Notes: generated by a model not told the origin, from the letters alone. A stretch of 64,000 nt of DNA from Nodosilinea sp. E11 (GCF_032813545.1 NZ_CP136520.1:3652001-3716000); one strand, 5' to 3'; shown: positions 1 to 8,817, numbered from the stretch's first letter. Program-made: numbers and translations.

Positions 1-527
1 ACTTTATTGCCGGGGTGCTGAAGCACGCTAAGGCGATCGTCGCCGTCACCTGCCCCACGGTGAATAGCTACAAGCGGCTGGTGCGTCAGGGCAGCATGTC
101 AGGCTTTACCTGGGCGCCGGTCTACATCTGCTACGGCAACAACAACCGCACCAACATGCTGCGCATTCCCCTGGGTGGGGGCCGTGTGGAGTGCCGCGCC
201 GCCGACATTTCTACCAACCTGTACCTGGGGGCGGCGATGATCTTGGCTGCCGGGCTGGAGGGCATTCGCGAGGGGCTCGACCCCGGTGCCCCACACACCG
301 AAAACATGTACACCTATTCGTTGGCCGAACTGGAAGCCATGAACATTGACCTGCTGCCACGCACCTTGGGTGAAGCTGTCAGCGCCTTTGCCGCCGACCC
401 GCTTAGTGAGGCAGTGATGGGGCCGTTAATGTATAAAACCTACGTTGATTTCAAAACTCAAGAGTGGGAAGAGTACCACAGCCACGTCTCCGACTGGGAA
501 CTTCAGCGCTACCTCAAGTTTTTCTAA
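1..527 (+). CDS. Glutamine synthetase-like protein, C-terminal part (5' end outside window)
   Basis: The reading frame is open from base 3 and ends at a TAA at 525-527, so only the last ~174 residues are present and the start lies left of the window. The fragment matches the C-terminal half of the glutamine synthetase catalytic fold: a TVNSYKRL segment, then [11 protein letters not shown] with the arginine-containing active-site loop, then [17 protein letters not shown], which resembles the E-x-R-x-x-D-x-x-x-N-x-Y block of GS. The tail [19 protein letters not shown] is unlike classical GlnA and fits the GlnT-like or gamma-glutamyl ligase-like subgroup. A second GS paralogue lies at 7273-8772 with an amidase between them. 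The true substrate (ammonia or an amine) cannot be decided from this fragment. Confidence 0.85.
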   Translation, partial: FIAGVLKHAKAIVAVTCPTVNSYKRLVRQGSMSGFTWAPVYICYGNNNRTNMLRIPLGGGRVECRAADISTNLYLGAAMILAAGLEGIREGLDPGAPHTENMYTYSLAELEAMNIDLLPRTLGEAVSAFAADPLSEAVMGPLMYKTYVDFKTQEWEEYHSHVSDWELQRYLKFF

Positions 528-904
528 ACAGGCCTGATGTTGGTAATTTTGGCTCGCCCCAGGCGATCCACTTAAAGCCTAAACCACACAGCTAGCACCA
601 CAGTTTTGCCCACTTTTCAAAGCAAGGAAAACCTCGACACAACACCCCAAAAAATAGATGTGACAATTGCTACAGGCGTTTTACAGGTCAACTTAGCTGT
701 CTTTATGGTTGGTTTTAGACTAGTTAGGCGGCTACGTCAGGCAGAACTGAGATAGCTAGGCTGACCTGGTTTTAGCACTTTAAAGAACAGCACAATTGCC
801 CTAGACAAAGCAGGCTAGTGCCTGAAGAAATGCTGCGCAGATTAACTGACCTGAAGCCTGAACGTGGTAAAAGATACACATAGTTAATTGTTACTTGCAA
901 GTCA
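528..904. other. Non-coding stretch between GS fragment and fecR-like gene
   Basis: About 375 bases without a credible gene. I see no strong terminator hairpin after the GS stop and no recognised RNA. The last ~60 bases before 905 are AT-rich and probably hold the promoter of the FecR-like gene, but I cannot name its boxes. Confidence 0.5.
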
Positions 905-1765
905 ATGCCTTACCGTCCGGCTATGAGCGATCGCTGGCTGCGCTGGCCAGTCCTAGGACTGATCAGTATTATTACTGTTTTACTCGTAGCCTTAAATACC
1001 GAGGCCATCCCTGTACGGGTAGAGCGGGGGTTATCGGTGCGCCAGATACAGGGCGAAGTCGTGCTGCTGCGATCGCAGCGGTCTGCTCCGGCGGCAGTGG
1101 GCGATCGCTTATCAGCGGTAGGCGATGGGTTGCGCACTGGCAGTCGAGCGGCAGTGGTGCTCGAAGTCGATACTGACGTAGGCTTTTTAGATGTGTCTGA
1201 GCGGACTGAGCTGCGCATTCGCACCCTAGAGATGGCCTCCGATGGAGGTCGCATCACGCATCTCAACGTGTCGCGGGGGCAAGTACGTACGCGGCTGCGG
1301 CGTTTTACCAACACCGGCTCTCAGTTTGAAATTCAGACCCCCGCCGGCATTAGCGGCGTGCGCGGTACCGAGTTTGGCGTCAGCGTGCAGGAAAACGGCA
1401 AAACCGGCATTGCCACCCTTTCTGGGGCCGTCGAGACCAGCGCTGCTGGAGAATCTGTAGCATTGCCTGCGGGTTTTCAAAACTCGATCTGGCCTGGGGA
1501 GCCGCCCACCGAGCCGGTGCCCCTCCGCGATGATCCAGGATTACAGTATAGGCGTGAGGTGTTTTTAACCAATAACACCCGCTATGTCACCCTAATTGGC
1601 CAGGTTGACCCCGTCAACACTGTGTTTGTGAATGGAGCACCCCAGGATGTCGATCGCCAGGGCGAGTTTCGCCTCACGCGTTTGGCAACATCCCGCTTGC
1701 GAGTCGAGGTCCTTGTGATCACTCCCCTTGGCCGCCAACAACTTCATGAGATTTACCTTCTCTAA
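905..1765 (+). CDS. FecR-domain protein with N-terminal membrane anchor
   Basis: 286 residues. A hydrophobic segment near residues 14-32 (WPVLGLISIITVLLVAL) should act as a signal anchor. It is followed by a FecR-type beta domain with the typical run GDGLRTGSRAAVVLEVD, then IQTPAGISGVRGTEFGV, which is characteristic of the family. In cyanobacteria such FecR proteins often stand directly before CHASE2 sensor proteins, and here the downstream CHASE2-GGDEF-EAL gene overlaps this one by about 20 bases, so the two are almost certainly co-translated. The likely role is an extracytoplasmic partner or ligand-binding module for that sensor; this is inference. An alternative ATG lies six codons downstream (MSDRWLRW). 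Confidence 0.8.
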   Translation: MPYRPAMSDRWLRWPVLGLISIITVLLVALNTEAIPVRVERGLSVRQIQGEVVLLRSQRSAPAAVGDRLSAVGDGLRTGSRAAVVLEVDTDVGFLDVSERTELRIRTLEMASDGGRITHLNVSRGQVRTRLRRFTNTGSQFEIQTPAGISGVRGTEFGVSVQENGKTGIATLSGAVETSAAGESVALPAGFQNSIWPGEPPTEPVPLRDDPGLQYRREVFLTNNTRYVTLIGQVDPVNTVFVNGAPQDVDRQGEFRLTRLATSRLRVEVLVITPLGRQQLHEIYLL

Positions 1766-4700
1766 CTGGTTTCACCAAAGACTGGTATGGCTACTTCCTC
1801 TGGGTCTTGCCGGTCTTTTCGTTTTAACCGTAAGCGAACTAGGGCTGCTAGCTCCCCTAGTACAAGCCGAGTCTAAGTTACGCTTTCGCCTGCGGGGGCC
1901 ACGCCCCTGGGCAGACCAGGTAGTGCTAATTGCCATTGACGAGCCCAGCTTGGCAGCCTTGGGGGCCTTTCCTTTGCCCCGACGACACTACGCTGAGCTG
2001 CTGCGAAGATTGCAGGCGGCACCGCCTAGGGTCATTGTGTTTGACTTGATCTTCAGCGATATCAGCACCGACGATGGCCTGCTGTCCGAGGCGATCGCGG
2101 CTCATCCTGCCGTCCTGCTGGCCTCCGCATGGGATCGGCAGGGCACCCCCCTGGGGCCAACTCCGACCCTGGCCACCGCCGCCCTGGCCAGCGGCCACAT
2201 CTTGCAGCAGCACCAGGGCGGCTACCTTCACAGCGTTAAGCCCATAGTCGGCGCTGAGCCCGCCCTGGCGGTGGTCACGGCGGAGGCCCTGAGGTTGACT
2301 CAGCAGTCCGTAACATTGCCGCCCTTAGATCGCCCCCTGTGGGTCAATTGGCCCGGTTCGGCCAGCCACCTGACCACTGTTTCATTGGTGGAGGTGCTAG
2401 AAGGGCGGGTGTCGCCCCAGGTGTTTGAGGGCAAGGTGGTGTTGATTGGGGCCACTGCCCTGGGCCTCGATGACTGGGTGACCCCCTTTGACACCGAGCC
2501 GCCCGCCAGCGGCGTCTATTTGCATGGAGCGCTGATCGATAACCTGCTGCTGCAACGCTGGCTGAGGCCAATGCCTGGGAGCTGGGGGCTGGTTTTAGCG
2601 TTGGCGCTGGCGTTGGTGGTTGGGTTACAGCGGCGATCGCTGCCTCAGCAGCTGGGGTTAGTGGTTTTTTTTCTGATGGCTTGGTGGGCTTTAGCCCTGG
2701 GCCTGTTGACGGCAAATGTTTGGTTGCCGGTGGTGGGGCCGATGCTGCTGGTGAGCAGCGTTGGTGGCCTGACCATGGGCCAGCAGGGGCTGCGGCAAAA
2801 CCGCTGGCTAACACGCATGACCGCCGGACTGCAACGCCGCCATCACTCACTGCTGCTGCCCAGCCCCTTTCCTTCCCAGCCAGACTCAGCAGCTATGCCG
2901 CCAGCGCTTCCCTTCGATCGCACCTCAGGGGTCGTTCAGCTGGTCGAACTCACCCAGCAACTTGGGCGCTCCCAGGCCATTCAGGCCGCCATTGCCCGCA
3001 GTTTACCCCTGGGGTTGGTGGTGGCGGCGGCAGACGGCACTGTCTGGTTTGTCAATCCTTTAGCCCAGGAGTGGCTGGGGCTGGCAGCAGGCGATCAGCT
3101 AGCAGCCAGCCAGCTGATCGCCTGGTTTGAGTCGGGGGGCTGGCAACAGCTCTGGGCCTTGGTGGCCCAAGGGCAGCGGGTGCCGACCCAGGTGCGGCAG
3201 CAGGTTGGGCAGCGCGATCGCGCCTCGGGTGGGGGCGAGACGCGATCGCCGCATCGCTGGTACGAGCTTCGCTTTGAGCCGCTGCTTGCCGATACCCACA
3301 GTCCGGCTGACTGGCCTCCAGGGGCGATCGTACTGATCGAAGACATCACCGACCGTCAGCGGCTGGAGGCTGAATTGCGGCAGCTCAACAATACCCTCGA
3401 AGAGCAGGTGCAGGGGCGCACCCGCCAGCTCGAACAGCTCAACCGATCGCTGCAAGAGCAGATCGCCGAGCGCCAGCGGGCTCAAAACCAAATGACCTAC
3501 GAGGCCCTACATGACGTGCTGACGGGGTTGCCCAATCGTCGCCAGTTTTTGAACCATCTCAGTGCCCAGTTTGACCAGCCCGCGGGCGACCTGTTTGCCG
3601 TGCTGTTTCTCGACTGCGATCGCTTTAAGCTGATCAACGACTCCTTTGGTCATGGGGTAGGCGATGACTTGCTGAAGCGGGTGGCCACCATTGTGCAAGA
3701 GTGTGTGCGCCCCACCGACGTGGTAGCTCGGTTTGGCGGCGATGAGTTCACGATTTTGCTGACTACCCTTGACCAGGTGGCCGACGCGATCGTGGTGGCC
3801 CAGCGCATTCGCCAACGGTTTAGTGAAGCGCTGATCATTCAGTCGCACCAGCTGTTTACCAACACCAGCATTGGCATTGTTATCGGTGGCCCCCACTACC
3901 ACCACCCCGATGAGCTGCTGCGCGATGCCGACACCGCCATGTACCAGGCCAAGACCCATGGCCTCGGCTACGCGCTGTTTGAGCCTGGCATGCATCTCAA
4001 TGTGCGGCGATCGCTACAGACCGAAACAGCTCTACGCCAGGCGCTAGAACGGCAGGAGTTTCAGCTTCACTATCAGCCGATGGTTAACCTAGCAAACCGA
4101 CAACTCATGGGCTGTGAGGCACTGCTGCGTTGGCTGCACCCCGATCGAGGGCTGCTGTTTCCTGACGACTTTATGACCCTTGCCGAAGAGGCTGACCTGA
4201 TGGTAGCGATCGGGGGCTGGGTGCTGGGGGAAGCCTGTACCCAAATGCAGCGCTGGCGACGCCGTAATCTAATTACGGCCAGCGCGGTCGTCAGTGTGAA
4301 TGTGTCGGCCACCCAGTTTGCCCAGGCCGATTTTGTTGCCCAAGTCGATCGAACGCTGCAAGACAGCGGCCTACCCGCTGCCAACCTCAAGCTGGAAATC
4401 ACCGAAACCGTAGTGATTCAAAACCCCGACCAGGTAGTGCCCGTGATGCAAACCCTGCGCGATCGCGGCATTTGCCTCAGCATCGACGACTTTGGCACCG
4501 GCTACTCGTCGCTGGGCTACCTGCAACAGCTGCCGGTGAATATTCTCAAAATCGACCGCAGCTTTATTGCCAATATTCACCAGAGTGCTCAGCAGTACGG
4601 CATCGTTGAAACCATCGTTCGCCTCGCGACTCACCTCAATATGCAGGTAATTGCCGAGGGGATCGAGCAACTGGCACAGCTAGAGGCGCTCCATCAACTG

Positions 4701-4796
4701 GGTTGTGAGTTTGGTCAAGGGTTTTTCTTTGCCCGCCCGCTCAGCGTCAGCCAGTTTAGTCAATATCTGCGAGCCAGAGCACTTGAGGAAGGGTAG
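1746..4796 (+). CDS. CHASE2-PAS-GGDEF-EAL c-di-GMP signalling protein
   Basis: About 1016 residues from the ATG at 1746, chosen over an upstream TTG because it starts just before the hydrophobic N-terminus. Order: TM helix, extracytoplasmic CHASE2 domain (~40-280, with IAIDEPSLAALG), a cluster of TM helices (~285-370), a PAS-like region (~420-540), a coiled coil (~550-600), GGDEF and EAL. The GGDEF active site is intact (RFGGDEF) and an RPTD inhibitory-site motif sits five residues before it. The EAL domain keeps EALLRW, IDDFGTGYSSL and KIDRSF. Both cyclase and phosphodiesterase activities are therefore possible; which dominates cannot be told. The overlap with the FecR gene upstream indicates one transcriptional and sensory unit at the inner membrane. 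Confidence 0.93.
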   Translation: MRFTFSNWFHQRLVWLLPLGLAGLFVLTVSELGLLAPLVQAESKLRFRLRGPRPWADQVVLIAIDEPSLAALGAFPLPRRHYAELLRRLQAAPPRVIVFDLIFSDISTDDGLLSEAIAAHPAVLLASAWDRQGTPLGPTPTLATAALASGHILQQHQGGYLHSVKPIVGAEPALAVVTAEALRLTQQSVTLPPLDRPLWVNWPGSASHLTTVSLVEVLEGRVSPQVFEGKVVLIGATALGLDDWVTPFDTEPPASGVYLHGALIDNLLLQRWLRPMPGSWGLVLALALALVVGLQRRSLPQQLGLVVFFLMAWWALALGLLTANVWLPVVGPMLLVSSVGGLTMGQQGLRQNRWLTRMTAGLQRRHHSLLLPSPFPSQPDSAAMPPALPFDRTSGVVQLVELTQQLGRSQAIQAAIARSLPLGLVVAAADGTVWFVNPLAQEWLGLAAGDQLAASQLIAWFESGGWQQLWALVAQGQRVPTQVRQQVGQRDRASGGGETRSPHRWYELRFEPLLADTHSPADWPPGAIVLIEDITDRQRLEAELRQLNNTLEEQVQGRTRQLEQLNRSLQEQIAERQRAQNQMTYEALHDVLTGLPNRRQFLNHLSAQFDQPAGDLFAVLFLDCDRFKLINDSFGHGVGDDLLKRVATIVQECVRPTDVVARFGGDEFTILLTTLDQVADAIVVAQRIRQRFSEALIIQSHQLFTNTSIGIVIGGPHYHHPDELLRDADTAMYQAKTHGLGYALFEPGMHLNVRRSLQTETALRQALERQEFQLHYQPMVNLANRQLMGCEALLRWLHPDRGLLFPDDFMTLAEEADLMVAIGGWVLGEACTQMQRWRRRNLITASAVVSVNVSATQFAQADFVAQVDRTLQDSGLPAANLKLEITETVVIQNPDQVVPVMQTLRDRGICLSIDDFGTGYSSLGYLQQLPVNILKIDRSFIANIHQSAQQYGIVETIVRLATHLNMQVIAEGIEQLAQLEALHQLGCEFGQGFFFARPLSVSQFSQYLRARALEEG

Positions 4797-4944
4797 ATAG
4801 GTAGAGTGGTGCGATCGCCTGTGGCCACGGGTTCCCCTTCCCGAGAGGGATGGGGCCGCTACGTTTGGTTATGCCCGCTGACGGATGAGCCCAGGGAGAG
4901 GACTCGTTAAGGTGAGACTGTTGGCTGATTACAGAGGTATTAGC

Positions 4945-5466
4945 ATGACTAATCTTCCCGATCCGATTGAAAACATTCCTAACCAAGTCGAAAGAATGGC
5001 CCACCAAGCGGAGCACATTCCAGAGCAGGCCGAGGAGGCATCTGACCGCGTCGCAGAAGGAATCGAGTCGGTCAAAGATAAAGTCACCCAGCCTCTGCCC
5101 ACTCCTCCCGATATGTCCAAGTCCCAGGCTTCCCCCGATGAATTGCTGAAGCGGTTGAACTGGGGTGAGCCGGCCCTCACTATTTTAGATGTACGCAGCC
5201 GGGAAGCCTTTAATGACGAGCGCATTACGGGTGCTGTACCCATGCCTATAGAGCAGATTCCTGGCGGCATTGAGTCAACCCTAGAGCCCAAGCGCGATAT
5301 TTACATCTACGGCGATAGCAACGACCAGGCGGCCCAAGCGGCTAGCCAGCTTCGCCAGGCAGGCTACACCAGCGTTGCGGTTGTGCAAGGTGGTCTTCCA
5401 GCCTGGAAAGGCATTAGCGGACCGACCGAAGGCATCAAGGCCTTTTCATCGCCGGTCAGCGCTTAG
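4945..5466 (+). CDS. Rhodanese-like protein lacking the catalytic cysteine
   Basis: 173 residues from the ATG at 4945; an in-frame ATG at 4885 would add 20 residues with no similarity value. The first ~60 residues are charged and helical (IPNQVERMAHQAEHIPEQAE), resembling a short amphipathic or apolipoprotein-like stretch. The rest is a single rhodanese domain: LTILDVRSREAFNDERITGAV, then DIYIYGDSNDQAA and VVQGGLPAWKG. In active rhodaneses the loop begins with Cys; here that position is Gly (residue ~123), so sulfurtransferase activity is not expected. It probably acts as a binding or regulatory domain. The gene follows the CHASE2 protein after ~150 bases and ends before a strong terminator. 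Confidence 0.8.
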   Translation: MTNLPDPIENIPNQVERMAHQAEHIPEQAEEASDRVAEGIESVKDKVTQPLPTPPDMSKSQASPDELLKRLNWGEPALTILDVRSREAFNDERITGAVPMPIEQIPGGIESTLEPKRDIYIYGDSNDQAAQAASQLRQAGYTSVAVVQGGLPAWKGISGPTEGIKAFSSPVSA

Positions 5467-5500
5467 GTCTTCCCCTGAGCGATCGCTAGCAGAGCCATTC

Positions 5501-5536
5501 AAAAAGGCCTGCGACCCTAGGGTCGTAGGCCTTTTT
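5501..5536. terminator. Bidirectional terminator between convergent genes
   Basis: Near-perfect palindrome with 17-base arms (AAAAAGGCCTGCGACCC and its complement with one G/T difference), A-run on one side and T-run on the other. It lies between the rhodanese-like gene (+) and the amidase gene (-), so it can stop both transcripts. Confidence 0.9.
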
Positions 5537-5560
5537 AAGGTAATGAGCTATAGCTATAGC

Positions 5561-6955
5561 TCAACTCACCGCTGGCTTGGGTTTCACATTCGCCGGGTCA
5601 AAGATGCCCTTAGGGATGATGCCGTGCACACCCCAGTTACCGTCGACCACCTGGGTAATGGCAAAGTCGGCCCCAACAGTGATCAGTGAGAACGCTTCGT
5701 CTTCCGTGAGATTCATGCCGTTCATCAAAAAGTCGCGCAGCTTGGCTGAGCTGTCCTTTAGCGCCGGGTCTAGTGAAGACAGGGTATAGATTTCGCTTTG
5801 AGCATCGTCGCCTAGAGCCTCAAGGTAGTTGGGGTAGGTAAAGCCGTGGACAATCCAACTATCGGGGGTTTCGAGCAGCGGGTAATTGACCCCTTCGAGA
5901 ATGGTGCCCGCCAGATCGGCTTGCTTGTGCAGCACAAACTGAAACACTCCGGTAATGGAGGTCTCGATGGCAGTGCCGTCTAGCTCAGAATCGCCTTGGG
6001 AGGCGTGGGCATCGCCGCCGGAGAACAGCGCCCCTGGTACGGCTACGGGGTAGTACATGGCGGTGCCAATGCCGATATTGCGGTTGTCAATGTTGCCGCC
6101 AAAGTAGCTGGGCGGAATCGAGTCAACCACCGCAGCCTCGTTGGGGGCTACCCCCATAGAGCCCAGGTGCAAGCGCAGGGGCACCTTCACCCCTTCTAGG
6201 GTTTCGCCAATTTCGTCCACGGTGTCATGGTCAACGATGATGCCGGGGTAGTCGATGGTCTCGTGTACCGTGCCGTCGGGGGTGGTTTGGGGCGTCCATT
6301 TATAGCGGTAGACGGCGGTGGCGTAGTCTTGCTCGCCTGTGGCATCCATCTCGTAGAGGGTGATCACTTCTCGGGGTTTAGGCTCTTCTTTAAAGTTGTC
6401 GTACTGAAAGCCCCACCAGGCCGAGGCGTTGGAGCCGTAGGTTTTGGTGGGGTCACTGCCGCTGGGCCGCAGCTTCAGGTCAACAATTTTCACCTCCAGC
6501 AGGTCGCCGGGCTCGGCCCCGCACACATACACCGGGCCAGTGAGAATGTGGACGCCGGGGCCGCGATCGCTGATTGTCTTTTCCTCCGCCGTCCAGTTGT
6601 AGATCGCCTCGATCGCCGGGTCGCCTGCAATCATGCGATCGTAGTCGTCGCCTGCGTGGTGGGTGATGGTCTCCAGCGTCACGTAGTCTTGGGAATTGAT
6701 TGAAACAATCGGGGCCAAATTCTTGCTGTAAAAGCCCCAGTGCACCGTTTCGGGGCTGGCGGCGACTTTGTAGTGGCGGGGATTGCTAGCCGGGCTGGGG
6801 CAACTGGTGGGCAGGGTGCTTTCGAGGGGGGGCACCGCCGCACTGGCTTGGGTCATACCCGTAGGCAAAAAGCTGGCCCCAAAGCAGAGTGCGATCGTAG
6901 TGATGAAGAGCGATGGCCACAGCTTTGGCCACCGTTTTTTGCGATTTTCAGACAT
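5561..6955 (-). CDS. Secreted acetamidase/formamidase family protein
   Basis: 464 residues from the ATG at 6955, which is preceded by a strong GAGGAGG six bases upstream; a start 10 codons earlier would include that site. After a basic n-region (ENRKKRWPK) comes a hydrophobic stretch and QASAAVPP, a likely signal peptide, so the enzyme is probably periplasmic. The body is the acetamidase/formamidase (FmdA/AmdA) fold: GDLLEVKIVDLKLRPSG, GNIDNRNIGIGTAMYYPVAV, then GGDAHASQGDSELDGTAIE, matching the family's GDxHxxQGDGE block. It hydrolyses small amides to acid plus ammonia. The neighbouring GS-like gene on the same strand suggests that the released ammonia or amine is assimilated. Tandem TATACAGAA boxes lie upstream. 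Confidence 0.85.
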   Translation of the reverse strand: MSENRKKRWPKLWPSLFITTIALCFGASFLPTGMTQASAAVPPLESTLPTSCPSPASNPRHYKVAASPETVHWGFYSKNLAPIVSINSQDYVTLETITHHAGDDYDRMIAGDPAIEAIYNWTAEEKTISDRGPGVHILTGPVYVCGAEPGDLLEVKIVDLKLRPSGSDPTKTYGSNASAWWGFQYDNFKEEPKPREVITLYEMDATGEQDYATAVYRYKWTPQTTPDGTVHETIDYPGIIVDHDTVDEIGETLEGVKVPLRLHLGSMGVAPNEAAVVDSIPPSYFGGNIDNRNIGIGTAMYYPVAVPGALFSGGDAHASQGDSELDGTAIETSITGVFQFVLHKQADLAGTILEGVNYPLLETPDSWIVHGFTYPNYLEALGDDAQSEIYTLSSLDPALKDSSAKLRDFLMNGMNLTEDEAFSLITVGADFAITQVVDGNWGVHGIIPKGIFDPANVKPKPAVS

Positions 6956-7000
6956 TTTAAGCCTCCTCAGAGGATTTTTGACCATAGACCTCTTTCATGG

Positions 7001-7029
7001 TTCTGTATACAGCACCTAACTTCTGTATA
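7001..7029 (-). promoter_or_regulatory. Tandem TATACAGAA direct repeats upstream of the amidase
   Basis: The nonamer TATACAGAA (minus-strand reading) occurs twice, at 7021-7029 and 7001-7009, starting 20 bases apart, i.e. about two helical turns. It lies 45-75 bases before the amidase ATG, where a promoter or activator site is expected. No known regulator is recognised. Confidence 0.4.
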
Positions 7030-7120
7030 TTAGCCAACGCATTTTTTCATTAGGTGAAGTGTTGTGAGCCCAAGGCTGGTGGGCGCTGCCTAGTCTAAGG
7101 ATGAATGACATCTGCTGAAC

Positions 7121-7186
7121 AGATCCCAGGGTTCTTTTAGGGCTAAACAAGGACACAGAGCCCAAGACAGCAGAACCCTGGGATCT
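7121..7186. repeat. 15-bp perfect inverted repeat with nested inner stem
   Basis: AGATCCCAGGGTTCT at 7121-7135 is repeated as its exact complement at 7172-7186, separated by 36 bases that contain an inner GGGCT/AGCCC pair. It lies after the GS stop codon and before the amidase promoter on the same strand. It could be a GS 3' structure, a terminator lacking a U-run, or a small mobile element; I cannot decide. Confidence 0.6.
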
Positions 7187-7249
7187 CTCCTGCCACAACG
7201 CTCTCTATGGGTAAGACTTAGATGGTCTACGTCAAAAGACTACGCATCC

Positions 7250-7264
7250 AGAAACCGGGTTTCT
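7250..7264. repeat. Short palindromic repeat AGAAACCGGGTTTCT
   Basis: A 7-bp stem with a single central base located just after the GS stop codon. Palindromes of this sequence are, from memory, common interspersed repeats in cyanobacterial genomes. It may also serve as the 3' hairpin of the GS message. Confidence 0.5.
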
Positions 7265-7272
7265 CCCCAAAT

Positions 7273-8772
7273 CTACGGCAGGCAGTCCATATAGTTCTCC
7301 ACATCCCAGTTGGTGGTAGTAGCCAAAAAGCGAATCCACTCGTCGCGCTTGTACTGGTCGTAGAGGCGATACATTTCCCCCGGCAGCGCCGCCTGGATCA
7401 CCGCATCGGTAGCCAGGGCATCCAGCGCCTCTCCCAACGACATCGGCAGCTTCTTCACCTGCTTGCCACTGTCCATCGCCTCATAGATGTTGCGCTGCTC
7501 CGGCTCGCCGGGGTCGAGCTGGCGGCTGAGGCCGTCGTCAAAGGCTTTGAGAATGGCCCCCGCCATCAGGTAGGGGTTCACCATTGAGTCGACCGCGCGG
7601 TACTCAAACCGACCCGGAGCCGACACCCGCAGGCCGCAGGTGCGGTTTTGGTAGCCCCAGTCAGAGTAGACCGGTGCCCAAAAGCCCGCATCCCACAGGC
7701 GGCGGTAGGAGTTGACCGTCGAGCAACCGATCGCCGTCAAGGCAGGCAAATGCTCGATCACGCCGCCAATGCAGTGCAGCCCCACCGGCCCAGGGATGCG
7801 CTTGGAGGTGCCTTCGACCGGCATAAAGGTATTCTCGCCGCCCTGGTGGTAGGTGAAATTGCCCTCTAAACCGGGCAGGCTGTCAAAGCCAAACATTTTG
7901 ATCGCCTCGTCGCCACCCCGCCACAGCGACAGGTTGTGGTGACAGCCCGAGGCCGACACCCCCATAAACGGCTTCGACATAAAGCAGGCGATCAGGTTAA
8001 ACTCGCGGGCCACTTGGGCACAGATCTGTCGGTAGGTGGTGAGGCGATCGCAGGTCCTGAGCGCATCGTCAAACATAAAGTTCAGCTCTAGCTGCCCCGG
8101 CGCATCCTCATGGTCGCCCTGGATCATGTCGAGCCCCATAGCCCGCCCGTACTCGATCACCCGCAGAAACACCGGACGCAGCTCTTCAAACTGGTCGATG
8201 TGGTAGCAGTTGGGCTTGGTCACCCCGCCGTTAGGCTTGCCGTCGGGGCCTTTTTTCAGCCACATCATCTCGGGTTCGCAGCCGTGGCGCAGCTGCAAGC
8301 CGTGCTTCGCCTGAAACTCGGCATGGATGCGCTTGAGGTTGCCGCGACAGTCGCCGGTCAAAAACGCCGCTGCGTCTTCCTCTTCTTCACGGTTGCGAAA
8401 GCAGACGCAGTAAACTCTTGCTACCCGTTTGTCCCAAGGCAGTTGGCAAAAGGTTTCCGGGTCGGGAATAGCCACCAGTTCGGCGGCCTCAGGCCCGTAG
8501 CCCAGGTACTGGCTATTGCGATCCATCGCCAGGTTGACGGTGGCCCCGTAGACCAGTTGAAAGCCATTGGCAGCCGTAGTTTCCCAATAGTCAGCGGGAA
8601 TGCCTTTACCGACAACACGCCCGGTGACCGAGACAAACTGGTAATAGATGTACTGAATGCCCAGTTCGTCGATTTTGGCTCGCACCTGCTTAACCAACTC
8701 GTCGCGCCCCTCGGCGACAACGTAGCGCTCCAAATCGGTCGAGGTATCGACCCGCGTTAGCACTCCAGTCAC
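7273..8772 (-). CDS. Glutamine synthetase-like ligase (GlnA/GlnT family)
   Basis: 499 residues. The GTG start at 8772 is set by a perfect AGGAGG (8780-8785) seven bases upstream. The N-terminal beta-grasp part (QYIYYQFVSVTGRVVGKGIP) is followed by the catalytic barrel: GCEPEMMW, GDHEDAPGQLELNF (compare GS E-x-APGQ-x-E), SGCHHNLSLW, TVNSYRRLWDAG, GYQNRTCGLRV and EYRAVDSMVNPYLMAGAIL. Its length and the DHEDAPGQ version point to a GlnT-like or gamma-glutamyl ligase-like subgroup rather than the canonical GlnA or GlnN of cyanobacteria. It uses ATP to join ammonia or an amine to glutamate. The gene is followed by an amidase on the same strand and preceded by an NtcA-type site and an 18-bp palindrome, suggesting nitrogen control plus a specific regulator. 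Confidence 0.88.
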   Translation of the reverse strand: MTGVLTRVDTSTDLERYVVAEGRDELVKQVRAKIDELGIQYIYYQFVSVTGRVVGKGIPADYWETTAANGFQLVYGATVNLAMDRNSQYLGYGPEAAELVAIPDPETFCQLPWDKRVARVYCVCFRNREEEEDAAAFLTGDCRGNLKRIHAEFQAKHGLQLRHGCEPEMMWLKKGPDGKPNGGVTKPNCYHIDQFEELRPVFLRVIEYGRAMGLDMIQGDHEDAPGQLELNFMFDDALRTCDRLTTYRQICAQVAREFNLIACFMSKPFMGVSASGCHHNLSLWRGGDEAIKMFGFDSLPGLEGNFTYHQGGENTFMPVEGTSKRIPGPVGLHCIGGVIEHLPALTAIGCSTVNSYRRLWDAGFWAPVYSDWGYQNRTCGLRVSAPGRFEYRAVDSMVNPYLMAGAILKAFDDGLSRQLDPGEPEQRNIYEAMDSGKQVKKLPMSLGEALDALATDAVIQAALPGEMYRLYDQYKRDEWIRFLATTTNWDVENYMDCLP

Positions 8773-8817
8773 CGTGAGACCTCCTAGCTTGCAGAGCGGA
8801 ATGGTCTCAGTAAAGCC

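Noticed and set aside
2344..2850. 168-codon minus-strand open frame in the CHASE2 gene
   Set aside because: Pro/Ala-rich shadow of a membrane-domain coding region.
3507..3995. 162-codon minus-strand open frame in the GGDEF region
   Set aside because: Shadow of the GGDEF coding frame.
4797..4944. Ribozyme or riboswitch before the rhodanese-like gene
   Set aside because: A CTGACGGATGAG segment recalls a hammerhead core but the remaining core bases and stems are missing.
6227..6703. Long plus-strand open frame inside the amidase gene
   Set aside because: Antisense to a clear acetamidase/formamidase reading frame; Val/Gly-rich translation with no family resemblance.
8110..8760. 216-codon plus-strand open frame inside the GS-like gene
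   Set aside because: Antisense to conserved GS motifs; arises from high G+C third positions.
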